The notes under the pieces: model-generated
Seen by the model: only the letters and a program-made list of their open reading frames with translations
Told to the model about the DNA's origin: nothing
Databases searched by the model: none
Source of the DNA: an uncultured Eubacteriales bacterium
Lineage (GTDB): Bacteria > Bacillota > Clostridia > Oscillospirales > Oscillospiraceae
Direction: 5' to 3'
Assembly: GCA_900551995.1 (NCBI GenBank)
Contig: URXW01000042.1
Coordinates: forward strand, 1-14,209
DNA: 14,209 nucleotides
In this document: piece by piece, positions 14,119 through 14,209 of the stretch
Layout of the letters: each line of letters starts with the position of its first letter
Numbering within the stretch: the first letter of the stretch is position 1
Translations under genes and position numbers: made by a program

Positions 14119-14160
14119 TGGTACGCCTGCCCGGGCTCGAACCGGGGGCCTCGGGCTTAG
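14119..14160 (-). pseudogene. 3' half of a tRNA, probably tRNA-Arg(CCT), truncated
   Basis: Read on the minus strand the segment has an anticodon-loop-like CTCCTAA (anticodon CCT), a 3' anticodon strand GCCCG, a 5-base variable region, a perfect T arm CCCGG-TTCGAGC-CCGGG, a 3' acceptor strand CAGGCGT, discriminator A and encoded CCA (14119-14121). The matching 5' acceptor strand ACGCCTG and a D arm are absent from the 49 bases upstream that remain in the window; an unrelated 6-bp hairpin (14168-14184) lies there. A CGGGT that could pair with GCCCG exists but leaves a 10-base loop. This is best explained as an attachment-site remnant left by integration into a tRNA gene. A strongly aberrant tRNA is the alternative. 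Confidence 0.6.
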
Positions 14161-14209
14161 GAGTAGACCCGATACGACATCGGGAAGTGGCATCTAATGC
14201 TTAAAAATG

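Noticed and set aside
14119..14194. A complete tRNA gene
   Set aside because: No 5' acceptor strand complementary to CAGGCGT and no D arm are present, and the nearest anticodon-stem pairing leaves a 10-base loop.
14119..14209. 3' end of a tmRNA
   Set aside because: The AAGCATTAG stretch and T arm recall tmRNA, but the 3' acceptor CAGGCGT cannot pair with the invariant GGGG start of tmRNA and lacks the U70 needed for alanine charging.

Overview
The window is GC-rich (about 60% by eye) and densely coded, with strong GGAGG-type ribosome binding sites, consensus TTGACA/TATAAT promoters, hairpin-plus-T terminators, a MalT-like LuxR regulator, a large signal-peptide-bearing surface protein with Gram-positive style domains, and a short CXXC protein of a type I know from clostridia. 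This points to a chromosome of an anaerobic Firmicute, most likely a high-GC Clostridia of the Oscillospiraceae (Oscillibacter/Dysosmobacter-like). The taxonomic call is inference.

Left part (1-2119): positions 1-253 hold no convincing gene, only a perfect 13-bp hairpin. A promoter at 254-281 should drive a roughly 300-nt structured non-coding RNA that contains a predicted pseudoknot and ends in two strong hairpins, the second a textbook terminator at 589-622. It may be a raiA-motif RNA, but I cannot prove the family. A consensus promoter then drives glyA (serine hydroxymethyltransferase).

Centre (2120-9793): an 811-aa LuxR-type ATPase regulator (LAL/MalT-like) is followed 102 nt later by a 1711-aa secreted, C-terminally anchored beta-rich surface protein with a fibronectin-III-like region, an Ig-like domain and an X2-like domain. 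The gap holds a small dyad (ACCCG-AA-CGGGT) placed about 42 nt before a predicted start site, where a LuxR-type activator would be expected to bind. The regulator probably controls the surface protein.

Right part (9837-13858): a convergent terminator separates the surface gene from a minus-strand, overlapping three-gene operon: a 50-aa CXXC mini membrane protein (absent from a long-ORF view), a NapH/NosR-like polyferredoxin membrane protein, and a thioredoxin-like (TlpA/ResA type) lipoprotein. Together they look like an envelope electron relay from cytoplasmic iron-sulfur carriers to an extracytoplasmic thiol protein. A divergently transcribed OmpR-type response regulator and sensor kinase share the 138-nt intergenic region with it and are likely its regulators.

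Right edge (13859-14209): after the kinase come a nearly perfect 53-nt palindrome and the 3' half of a tRNA on the minus strand, complete from the anticodon loop to CCA but lacking its 5' half. This is the expected footprint of an element integrated in a tRNA gene, with the element lying beyond the right edge.
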